Positions 23,681-29,227 of a stretch of 29,227 nt of DNA are shown here, in pieces. The DNA is from Flavobacteriales bacterium UBA3364 (GTDB lineage: Bacteria > Bacteroidota > Bacteroidia > Flavobacteriales_F > PHOS-HE28): NCBI GenBank assembly GCA_002360495.1, contig DEQO01000029.1, positions 1-29,227 of the forward strand. The letters run 5' to 3'. Position 1 is the stretch's first letter, and each line of letters opens with the position of its first letter. The position numbers were made by a program, and so were the translations under genes. A model generated the notes under the pieces. It searched no databases, was not told the origin of the DNA, and saw nothing but the letters and a program-made list of their open reading frames with translations.

Positions 23681-24100
23681 ATGAAAAAGATGATGATGGC
23701 GACGGTCCTGCTGACCGCACTGACCACGGTGAACGCGCAGGGGACCACGGATCCCGCAAAACCCACCAAGGACCCGGCGGTGATCGAACAACGCGCTTCC
23801 GAGAAGGCGGATAAGCGGACGGAAACGATGACCGAGGAACTCGGCCTGTCGACCGAACAAACGGCCAAGGTGCAGGTGATCAACGAACGCTTTGCGAAGG
23901 CGATGATGGACCTGAAAAAGGTCCAGCAGGCCGAGGATGCCCAGAAAGAACGTGCCCGGATCATCCGCCAGCAGCGGGACGTGGAACTGAAGGCCGTGTT
24001 GACGACCGAACAATACGAGAAGATGCTGGTCCTGCGGAAGGAGAAGAAGGCAGAGCACCAGGAAAAAGCGGACGGTGGGAAGAAACCACATAACGAGTAA
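23681..24100 (+). CDS. Spy/CpxP-like LTxxQ envelope protein
   Basis: 139 residues. The signal peptide is KKMMMATVLLTALTTVNAQ. The mature protein is almost entirely helical and rich in Glu and Lys, with two LTxxQ-like motifs, LGLSTEQTAKVQVIN and VLTTEQYEKML, the hallmark of Spy/CpxP-type periplasmic chaperones and stress sensors. In Bacteroidota such proteins are induced by envelope or metal stress. The C-terminus is very basic (EKKAEHQEKADGGKKPHNE). It is divergent from the TonB-C lipoprotein and convergent with the BlaR1-like protease; a 14-bp palindrome (23608-23621) lies in the shared upstream region. It may be part of the same envelope-stress set, which is inference. Confidence 0.8.
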   Translation: MKKMMMATVLLTALTTVNAQGTTDPAKPTKDPAVIEQRASEKADKRTETMTEELGLSTEQTAKVQVINERFAKAMMDLKKVQQAEDAQKERARIIRQQRDVELKAVLTTEQYEKMLVLRKEKKAEHQEKADGGKKPHNE

Positions 24101-24120
24101 CGAACAGCTGCGTCAAAAGG

Positions 24121-24153
24121 AACGCCCGCACCGGATCGACCAGTGCGGGCGTT
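24121..24153. terminator. Hairpin between the convergent Spy-like and BlaR1-like genes
   Basis: A perfect 11-bp stem (24121-24131 with 24143-24153) with an 11-base loop lies between the Spy-like stop (24100) and the BlaR1-like stop (24171). On the minus strand it is followed by CCTTTTG, on the plus strand by ACGC, so it is a better terminator for the protease operon than for the Spy-like gene. It may act in both directions. Confidence 0.6.
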
Positions 24154-24170
24154 ACGCTTCTTGCGAGGCG

Positions 24171-25319
24171 CTAAGGCTTCTTCCCGTCCTCCAGTTGGAA
24201 CACGAGGGGCAACACCATCTCCACGGCCACCGGTTTGCCGGCGTTCATACCGGGTTTCCATTTCGGCATGGCGCTCACCACGCGAACGGCTTCGGCATCG
24301 ATCGCGGGATCCACACCGCGCTTGACGACGACCTTCGTGACCGCCCCTTCAGCGTCCACAACGAAGCCGACGAACACCTTGCCTTCCTTTCCGGCTTTGC
24401 GTGCGGCTTCGGGATACTTCAACTCCTTCACGACGAATTGCATCATGGCTTCGTTACCGCCGGGGAACTCGGGCATCCGTTCGGCTTGAACGACCACATC
24501 ACTTTGGATGGTCCGCACCGGTGATGCCGAGCGCGAGGGCGCGGCGAAGGACACAGCAGCAAAAAGCAACGGCAGGGCGAGCAGGTATTTCGACCCTGCG
24601 GCGAGTGAGGAAGGACGACGATGTAACATGGTCATTCGGTTTTTGAGGTTGGACGAGCGGAAATTGTTCGTGAGGGCATGCGTCGGAATGCCCAAGGCTT
24701 GTGCGAGCAACAGGTGGTCGTAGTCCGAGTGACGTTCGCATGCGATGGCATCGGCCGTGTGTTCATGCACGAGCCGTAGTTCGCGCAACGCCAGCAGCCA
24801 TAGCGGGTTGAACCAATTGAACGCATGCACAAGTCGCAGCAGCAGCACATCAGCAGTGTGGCCATGCCGCACATGGACCCATTCGTGGGCGATCATGGCC
24901 TCACGATCCGCTCCGGTCAGGTTCTCCGGGATGGACACACGGCCCAGGAACGACAAACCCTCGGTCGGGCTGGCTGCACCCGATGCCACCCAGGCATTCC
25001 GGATGTCGATCACCAACCGCGCCAGTTCGAGAACGACGCCCGCCGAATAAACGAAGAGCAGTACCATCTCCCACGAGAGGCCTGTTCGTGAAGTACCGGC
25101 GTCGGCTCCGGTCATCACCGATGGCAATAGGCGACCAGCCAATGGCGAAAACGCAGTGCTCCATTGCACAAAAGGCAACAACAGGGCTATGACCGTCGAC
25201 GACACGAGCCAGATCCGGTTCGCGATGAAGAACGTCTCCCTGCGCAATACGAGCAGGTATGCTCCGAACAGCAACGCGAACACCGCGTTCGCTTTCGCAA
25301 GGTGGATCAATACTTCCAT
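24171..25319 (-). CDS. BlaR1-like M56 metalloprotease fused to a TonB C-terminal domain
   Basis: 382 residues. Membrane helices are visible near residues 5-25, 36-52, 84-105 and 243-261. The M56 (BlaR1/MecR1) zinc protease core has HEWVH at 145-149 and the third-ligand region VHEHTAD with Glu186. In place of a penicillin-binding sensor, the C-terminal ~95 residues form a TonB-C domain (RMPEFPGGNEAMMQFVV, AGKEGKVFVGFVVDAEGAV, MPKWKPGMNAGKPVAV). In BlaR1 systems the protease is activated by a signal and leads to cleavage of BlaI. Here the extracytoplasmic part is a TonB-like domain, so the signal is probably not a beta-lactam. The gene starts 3 bases after the BlaI gene, in the same operon. No beta-lactamase is in the window. 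Confidence 0.92.
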   Translation of the reverse strand: MEVLIHLAKANAVFALLFGAYLLVLRRETFFIANRIWLVSSTVIALLLPFVQWSTAFSPLAGRLLPSVMTGADAGTSRTGLSWEMVLLFVYSAGVVLELARLVIDIRNAWVASGAASPTEGLSFLGRVSIPENLTGADREAMIAHEWVHVRHGHTADVLLLRLVHAFNWFNPLWLLALRELRLVHEHTADAIACERHSDYDHLLLAQALGIPTHALTNNFRSSNLKNRMTMLHRRPSSLAAGSKYLLALPLLFAAVSFAAPSRSASPVRTIQSDVVVQAERMPEFPGGNEAMMQFVVKELKYPEAARKAGKEGKVFVGFVVDAEGAVTKVVVKRGVDPAIDAEAVRVVSAMPKWKPGMNAGKPVAVEMVLPLVFQLEDGKKP

Positions 25320-25322
25320 GGG

Positions 25323-25703
25323 TTAGTCCTGTTTCCGTTGTTTGATGAGCTTGAGCAACTCGTCCAGTTCCGAGGTGCTGATGTCCTCGCGTTGGATGAA
25401 ATGCGATAGCAGGCCTTGCGCCGACCCACCGAAGTGATCGTGGACCACACGGTCCACGGTGCGTGAGCGGTATTCCTGATGGCTCACCAGCGGATAATAG
25501 CGGTGGGCCCGACCGAACGACTCATGGCCTACGAATCCTTTCTGCTCCAGAATGCGGACGATCGTGCTCACGGTGGTGATCGCGGGCTTGGCCCCTCCCC
25601 GTTTCGGCTTTGGTAGTGCCTCCAGGATATCCTTCGCGAAGCCCTTCCCTATTCCCCATAGGGCCAACATCACCTGCTCTTCAGCTCTCGTCAACGATTC
25701 CAT
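25323..25703 (-). CDS. BlaI/MecI/CopY family transcriptional repressor
   Basis: 126 residues, the normal size. The N-terminal winged helix is clear: MESLTRAEEQVMLALWGIG, KDILEALPKPKRGG, ITTVSTIVRILEQKGFVGHE and AHRYYPLVSHQEYRS. The C-terminal helices (VDRVVHDHFGGSAQGLLSHF, ELDELLKLIKQ) form the dimerisation domain. The BlaI cleavage region that M56 proteases attack normally lies between these parts. It is expected to repress its own operon and perhaps other genes by binding AACTA-type dyads, as seen 12 bases upstream of the start. The ATG lies 4 bases after a perfect TATATTTG -7 element, giving a nearly leaderless transcript. Confidence 0.93.
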   Translation of the reverse strand: MESLTRAEEQVMLALWGIGKGFAKDILEALPKPKRGGAKPAITTVSTIVRILEQKGFVGHESFGRAHRYYPLVSHQEYRSRTVDRVVHDHFGGSAQGLLSHFIQREDISTSELDELLKLIKQRKQD

Positions 25704-25707
25704 GGCA

Positions 25708-25750
25708 CAAATATAACTATGTTTTTAGTTCTATGACGAAAATTTTAGTT
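25708..25750 (-). promoter_or_regulatory. BlaI-operon promoter and candidate BlaI operator
   Basis: On the minus strand the -7 element TATATTTG (25708-25715) exactly matches TAnnTTTG and lies 4 bases before the ATG of the BlaI gene. Overlapping it is a dyad AACTA (25715-25719) / TAGTT (25726-25730) with a 6-base spacer, similar to known BlaI/MecI dyads. A second TTTTAGTT block occurs at 25743-25750, exactly 20 bases (two helical turns) from the first at 25723-25730. TTTCG at about the -33 position is a weak partner. Autorepression is inference. Confidence 0.75.
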
Positions 25751-25801
25751 GAACGGTTGCTTTGAAGCAGGGAAAGGTCATTCCAGCTACGCTGAGGGCG
25801 C

Positions 25802-25817
25802 CGGGAAGGCCTTCCCG
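25802..25817. repeat. Perfect 16-bp palindrome upstream of the type-B T9SS gene
   Basis: CGGGAAGG is followed directly by its reverse complement, a perfect 16-bp palindrome, 26 bases upstream of a -7-like TAGTATTG element (25843-25850) and 38 bases before the start of the large surface protein. It could be an operator or part of a transcript hairpin. Such short GC-rich palindromes occur by chance at this base composition. Confidence 0.35.
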
Positions 25818-25854
25818 TCCGTCAACCTGACGAGCAGCGAACTAGTATTGCGTT

Positions 25855-27804
25855 GTGAACCGCCTTTCCCCAGTGCGCTTCCGATACCCCGTCCATTATC
25901 GTTCCGTCCTTCGGTCCAGCGTCTTCCTGGGACTTTGCATGGCCATACGGACCGCCTGTCCTGCACAATGCACTGGCGAGGTGGACCTTGGACCCGATAC
26001 CACGCTTTGCACCGGTCAAACCCTCCTTTTGCAGGCGGAAGCCGGATTCCAGAGCTACCTCTGGGACAATGGGTCCACCGCGGAATTCAGGTTGGTCTCA
26101 GCTCCGGGGACCTACAGCTGCACGGTCACGGATTTCGGCACATCCGGTGAATTGGTAGTGAACGGCGACTTCTCCGCAGGCAGCACCGGATTCACCAGCG
26201 ACTATGTGATCGGTATCGGCGGAACCTATGGCCCGCTCTCCGATGCCGGTTCCTACGGCGTGGGCACCGACCCACAAACGTTGCACACCAACTTCTCCTC
26301 TTGCGGCGACCACACCACAGGCAACGGGAACATGATGGTGGTGAACGGCGCGCAAATACCCGGTCAGAACATCTGGTGCCAAACCGTTGCTGTGCAGGCG
26401 AACACGGACTACGCCTTCTCTGCCTGGCTGGCATCAGCGTTCTTCGAATCGCCCGCGCAGTTGCAGTTCACCGTGAACGGAACACCCGTGGGCACAGGTC
26501 TCGATGGCACCACGGTAACCTGCGCCTGGAACAACTTCTATGGTATCTGGGCTTCCGGATCGGCCACGAGCGCGACCATCTGCATCAGCAACCTGAACAT
26601 CTTCGACAGCGGCAACGACTTCGCCTTGGACGATATCTCCTTCGCCCCGTTCTGCACCTACTCGGACGAGATCGAAGTGACCTACCAGGACTATCCGGAT
26701 CCTTCCCTCGGAACCGATGTGGAAGCCTGCGCGGATGAGCCTGTCACCTTGAGCGCGAACTGGCCCGGTGCGGATACCTATGAATGGCAGGACGGCAGTA
26801 ACGCAACGACCTATTCGCCGACCGAAAGCGGGACCTATTGGGTCGAGGTGACCACGAACGGCTGCATGGGACGCGATTCTGTGGAGGTCGAATTCCTGCC
26901 GCTGCCCGAAGTTGAATTGGGCCAGGACCAAGACCGTTGCGAAGGAGATACCATCGTACTGAACGCCTTCAACGCGGGTGCCACCTACGAATGGCAGGAT
27001 GGCAGCACCGATGCATCCTACATGGTGACCGAAAGCGGAAACTACACGGTCACGGTTGACCTGGCCGGTTGCACCACAACCGACGCCGTCATGTTCGACT
27101 TCGCCCCACTTCCCATCGTCGACCTGGGTAACGACACGACCATTTGTGCGGATACCGCCCTGTTCTTCGATGTGGAGCGTGCTGGTGGCACATACCTGTG
27201 GCAGGATGGTAACACCACCGCGCAGAATGTGACGACCGCGGCGGGAACCTACTGGGTCCGCGTAACCGAGAACGGCTGCAGCACCACCGATAGTTTGGAA
27301 CTCGGCACCATCGCACTTCCAGTCGCGGACCTTGGCCCTGACTTCCTGCTCTGCGTAGGGACCACCGCCGAGTTGGACGCAACGGGGGCCGGCTACACCT
27401 ATGAATGGAACGACGGTTCAACGGAGCCGACCTTGTCCATCGACCGCCCTGGACAGTATGGCGTGGTGGTCACCAACTCGTGCGGTATGGCGATGGACAG
27501 CATCGTGGTAACACAGGACTTCTGCGATTGCCCCATCTACATACCGAACGCCTTCACGCCGGGCGATGACGGTTTCAACGATGGCTTCCGCCCCCAATTC
27601 GATTGCCCGCAGACCGGTTACGCCTTCCGCATCTTCGATCGCTGGGGCGCTGAACTATGGGCCTCGACGGACCCGACGGATTCGTGGAAAGGTGATGGCG
27701 GCGTCCCGCTCGGGGTGTACACATGGTCCCTGGAGATTCGACCGGGTACCGTGAACGATCACAGCCCACGCAAGTTGACGGGGCATGTCGTGTTGATCCG
27801 TTGA
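25855..27804 (+). CDS. Large surface protein with Ig-like repeats and T9SS type B sorting domain
   Basis: 649 residues starting at GTG; the -7-like TAGTATTG at 25843-25850 ends 4 bases earlier, which supports this start. The signal peptide ends near CPAQ. Four or five Ig/PKD-like repeats are seen (LGPDTTLCTGQTLLLQAEAG, TDVEACADEPVTLSANWPG, LGQDQDRCEGDTIVLNAF, LGNDTTICADTALFFDV, LGPDFLLCVGTTAELDA), each with a W-x-DG-S-T turn and GTYWV. Between the first and second is a carbohydrate-binding-like jelly-roll region (NGDFSAGSTGFTSDYV, FALDDISFAPFC). The last ~85 residues are a gliding-motility type B T9SS domain (IYIPNAFTPGDDGFNDGF, FRIFDRWGAELW, PLGVYTWSLEI). Predicted to be a secreted adhesin or surface protein; convergent with the TonB-C genes. 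Confidence 0.92.
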   Translation: MNRLSPVRFRYPVHYRSVLRSSVFLGLCMAIRTACPAQCTGEVDLGPDTTLCTGQTLLLQAEAGFQSYLWDNGSTAEFRLVSAPGTYSCTVTDFGTSGELVVNGDFSAGSTGFTSDYVIGIGGTYGPLSDAGSYGVGTDPQTLHTNFSSCGDHTTGNGNMMVVNGAQIPGQNIWCQTVAVQANTDYAFSAWLASAFFESPAQLQFTVNGTPVGTGLDGTTVTCAWNNFYGIWASGSATSATICISNLNIFDSGNDFALDDISFAPFCTYSDEIEVTYQDYPDPSLGTDVEACADEPVTLSANWPGADTYEWQDGSNATTYSPTESGTYWVEVTTNGCMGRDSVEVEFLPLPEVELGQDQDRCEGDTIVLNAFNAGATYEWQDGSTDASYMVTESGNYTVTVDLAGCTTTDAVMFDFAPLPIVDLGNDTTICADTALFFDVERAGGTYLWQDGNTTAQNVTTAAGTYWVRVTENGCSTTDSLELGTIALPVADLGPDFLLCVGTTAELDATGAGYTYEWNDGSTEPTLSIDRPGQYGVVVTNSCGMAMDSIVVTQDFCDCPIYIPNAFTPGDDGFNDGFRPQFDCPQTGYAFRIFDRWGAELWASTDPTDSWKGDGGVPLGVYTWSLEIRPGTVNDHSPRKLTGHVVLIR

Positions 27805-27820
27805 TGGCGAAGTTGCCGCG

Positions 27821-28288
27821 CTATTCCCCGAAACGGACCGGGAAGCTCGTCATCGCGGAGATCGGCGTTCCATCGAACCGCGCAGGTATCCACTTGGGCA
27901 TGGAAGCCAATACACGCAACACCTCCTCCTCACATCCATGTCCCAAACTCCCGATCAAGTCGATCTTCCCGATATCGCCTGAGGCATCCACCTCGAAATT
28001 CGGGATGATCACGCCCTTCACACCGGCCGCACGCGCAGCATCCGGTATGCGCACCTCGCGCCTCAGATAGGCCAGCAGGGAATCAGCGCCACCAGGGAAT
28101 GTCGGTCCGGCTTCTGCTTCGAGCATAGGCGTTCCAACGTCACCATGATTGAAAACACGTTGGGCAGCATCCGACGAACGGAACAGTCGATCGGTCCCGC
28201 TTTGGGCAACGCACGAAGGCGGACCCAAGCCGACCATGCCCACCAGAAGGACCAAATGTGGGAACGACGACATCGGGCTCCCGTTCAT
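27821..28288 (-). CDS. Exported TonB-C-terminal-domain protein
   Basis: 155 residues. The N-terminus MNGSPMSSFPHLVLLVGMVG to CVAQ is a signal peptide. The mature part contains a TonB-C-like domain: AGPTFPGGADSLLAYLRREV, AAGVKGVIIPNFEVDASGDI and ASMPKWIPARFDGTPIS. The start ATG overlaps the stop of the upstream TonB-C gene as ATGA, which indicates translational coupling; it was chosen over an internal ATG for this reason. The two genes form an operon. Without an inner-membrane anchor or a long Pro-rich spanner these proteins are unlikely to power TonB-dependent receptors alone; their role is unknown. Confidence 0.82.
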   Translation of the reverse strand: MNGSPMSSFPHLVLLVGMVGLGPPSCVAQSGTDRLFRSSDAAQRVFNHGDVGTPMLEAEAGPTFPGGADSLLAYLRREVRIPDAARAAGVKGVIIPNFEVDASGDIGKIDLIGSLGHGCEEEVLRVLASMPKWIPARFDGTPISAMTSFPVRFGE

Positions 28289-28758
28289 TGCGCTTGGAAC
28301 ACCACCGGGAGCACCAGCTGGAAGGGCACTGGTTTCCCGTTCATCCTGGCTGGCGAAGAGTAGTTGGGAAGATGCTTCACAGCATCCACCGCGGCCTTGT
28401 CCATCAACGGATGAACGCCGCGTACCACTTTGATGTCCCCGATGCTGCCATCCACCCCCACGACGTATTGCACGTAGACCTTCCCTTGAAGCCCGATCTC
28501 GAGCACTTCTTTCGGATACTTCAAATGCCGTTTGAGTTCTTTCGCCAAACCCAGATCACCACCGGGGAACACAGGGCTTTCTTCGGCGTGCATGACCGGT
28601 TTGCCCGGAACGTCCGGCCCAGGTACAGGGATAGCGATGTCGCCATCGCCGACCTCCGCGGGGGGGGGTGGCATCGGTGGTGGCTCGGTCTGCGCTACGC
28701 AAACACCGCACAAGACACCGGAAAGGGCCAGTGAAAGAAGTAAAGCGCGGTAGGCCAT
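28285..28758 (-). CDS. Exported Pro-rich TonB-C-terminal-domain protein
   Basis: 157 residues. A signal peptide-like N-terminus (AYRALLLSLALSGVLCGVCV) is followed by a Pro-rich spacer (TEPPPMPPPPAEVGDGD) and a TonB-C domain: SPVFPGGDLGLAKELKRHLK, IGLQGKVYVQYVVGVDGSIG and HLPNYSSPARMNGKPVP. The length and Pro-rich linker are closest to a small TonB-like protein, but ExbB, ExbD and a TonB-dependent receptor are not visible nearby. The ATG at 28758 is preferred over 28818 because it starts the signal sequence and lies just after a TAGCTTCG -7-like element. It is translationally coupled to the next gene by a 4-base overlap and is divergent from tryptophan 2,3-dioxygenase. Confidence 0.85.
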   Translation of the reverse strand: MAYRALLLSLALSGVLCGVCVAQTEPPPMPPPPAEVGDGDIAIPVPGPDVPGKPVMHAEESPVFPGGDLGLAKELKRHLKYPKEVLEIGLQGKVYVQYVVGVDGSIGDIKVVRGVHPLMDKAAVDAVKHLPNYSSPARMNGKPVPFQLVLPVVFQAQ

Positions 28759-28837
28759 GGGTTCTCCGATCGGTCCCACGAAGCTATCGAAGAAAGCGCC
28801 ACTGACATCCCTCAACACCTGGCCCGGGACAGCCGGT

Positions 28838-28845
28838 TACATTTG
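28838..28845 (+). promoter_or_regulatory. Bacteroidota -7 element (TACATTTG) for tryptophan 2,3-dioxygenase
   Basis: Exact match to TAnnTTTG, 36 bases before the ATG at 28881 and 54 bases before the ATG at 28899. No clear -33 element at the expected distance. It lies in the divergent intergenic region with the TonB-C operon. Confidence 0.55.
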
Positions 28846-28898
28846 GCGCAGAACCGGACCGGCATACCAATGTGCCCGGTATGCGGTCGATCGGTCCC

Positions 28899-29227
28899 AT
28901 GTCCTCCGTCTACTATCCCGACTATCTGCAACTGGACAAGATCCTCGGTGCCCAAGCCCCCGAAAGCGACAAGCACGGGGTGGATGCGCACGATGAGATG
29001 CTGTTCATCATCATCCATCAAGCGTACGAACTGTGGTTCAAACAGATCTTGCACGAGACGAGCAGTGTGATCGACATGTTCGCCGATCGCCATGTGGACG
29101 ATAACGGTGGCGAGTTGAACATCGCCGTACACCGTTTGCAACGCGTGACGACGATCCTGGGCGTTTTGGTACACCAGATGGATGTCATGGAGACGATGAC
29201 TCCGTTGGACTTCCTCGACTTCCGCGA
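28899..29227 (+). CDS. kynA: Tryptophan 2,3-dioxygenase, 3' end beyond the window
   Basis: 109 residues are visible before the window ends in frame. The start of tryptophan 2,3-dioxygenase is clear: YYPDYLQLDKILGAQAPESD, HDEMLFIIIHQAYELWFKQI and RLQRVTTILGVLVHQMDVME. This enzyme uses haem and O2 to open the indole ring of tryptophan to N-formylkynurenine, the first step of the kynurenine pathway. The HDEMLFIIIHQ segment contains the active-site Phe and general-base His known from characterised bacterial enzymes. The proximal haem ligand lies beyond the window. Two in-frame ATGs exist (28881 and 28899); 28899 gives the family-like MSSVYYPDY start and is used here, but 28881 cannot be excluded. 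Confidence 0.92.
   Translation, partial: MSSVYYPDYLQLDKILGAQAPESDKHGVDAHDEMLFIIIHQAYELWFKQILHETSSVIDMFADRHVDDNGGELNIAVHRLQRVTTILGVLVHQMDVMETMTPLDFLDFR

Noticed and set aside
24171..25703. A beta-lactam resistance locus
   Set aside because: BlaI and BlaR1-like proteins are present, but there is no penicillin-binding sensor domain and no beta-lactamase or mecA-like gene in the window.
28285..28758. Classical TonB energy transducer
   Set aside because: There is a Pro-rich spacer and a TonB-C domain, but the N-terminus looks like a cleavable signal rather than a TonB anchor helix, and no ExbB/ExbD or receptor lies nearby.
1..29227. tRNA, rRNA, CRISPR array, transposase or prophage
   Set aside because: No cloverleaf-like sequence, no evenly spaced direct repeats outside the coding repeats at 16945-17424, and no transposase or integrase-like protein was found in reading all frames.

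Overview
The window looks like a chromosomal segment of a high-GC member of the Bacteroidota, most likely Flavobacteriales-like. Four things point there: secreted proteins ending in type IX secretion (T9SS) C-terminal domains of type A and type B; start sites without Shine-Dalgarno sequences but often with a TAnnTTTG-like -7 element just upstream; several proteins carrying the Bacteroidota-style FPGG TonB C-terminal domain; and a fused alpha/beta 2-oxoacid dehydrogenase E1. The species assignment is inference. No rRNA, tRNA, CRISPR array, transposase or phage gene was recognised.

Layout. 1-2.7 kb: the 3' part of a polytopic membrane protein, the 16S rRNA methyltransferase RsmE and a secreted DUF4159 protein. 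2.8-6.1 kb: an Omp28-like, thioredoxin-fold T9SS cargo and a carboxypeptidase-regulatory-like-domain protein. 6.1-8.5 kb: the fused E1. 8.5-10.3 kb: a perfect 20-bp inverted repeat, then a GIY-YIG protein, a DUF2442 protein and an unknown exported protein, which looks like a small accessory patch. 10.3-13.6 kb: a COQ7/ferritin-like diiron protein (minus strand), a SnoaL-like lipoprotein and a delta-60-repeat T9SS protein. Two copies of a diverged intergenic repeat flank this block. 13.6-16 kb: poorly conserved small genes, including a probably frameshifted minus-strand gene with its own terminator. 16-17.4 kb: a pair of exported proteins, the second with four 40-residue repeats. 17.4-19.3 kb: a GreA-like factor, an alpha/beta hydrolase and a GNAT acetyltransferase. 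19.4-23 kb: two convergent secreted proteins (beta-propeller-like T9SS cargo and parallel beta-helix). 23.1-28.8 kb: an envelope-signalling-like region with a BlaI repressor, a BlaR1/M56 protease fused to a TonB C-terminal domain, a Spy-like LTxxQ protein, three further TonB-C proteins and a large type-B T9SS adhesin-like protein. 28.9 kb to the end: the start of tryptophan 2,3-dioxygenase.

How the genes may work together. Much of the window encodes envelope and secreted proteins. The BlaI/BlaR1 operon has a clear candidate operator overlapping its own promoter, so it is probably autoregulated. Its neighbours (Spy-like protein, TonB-C proteins) are plausible but unproven members of the same envelope-stress response. 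The rest is a mosaic of independent housekeeping and accessory genes. The least explained parts are 13.6-16 kb, the dispersed intergenic repeat, and the clustering of four TonB-C proteins around the BlaI/BlaR1 pair.
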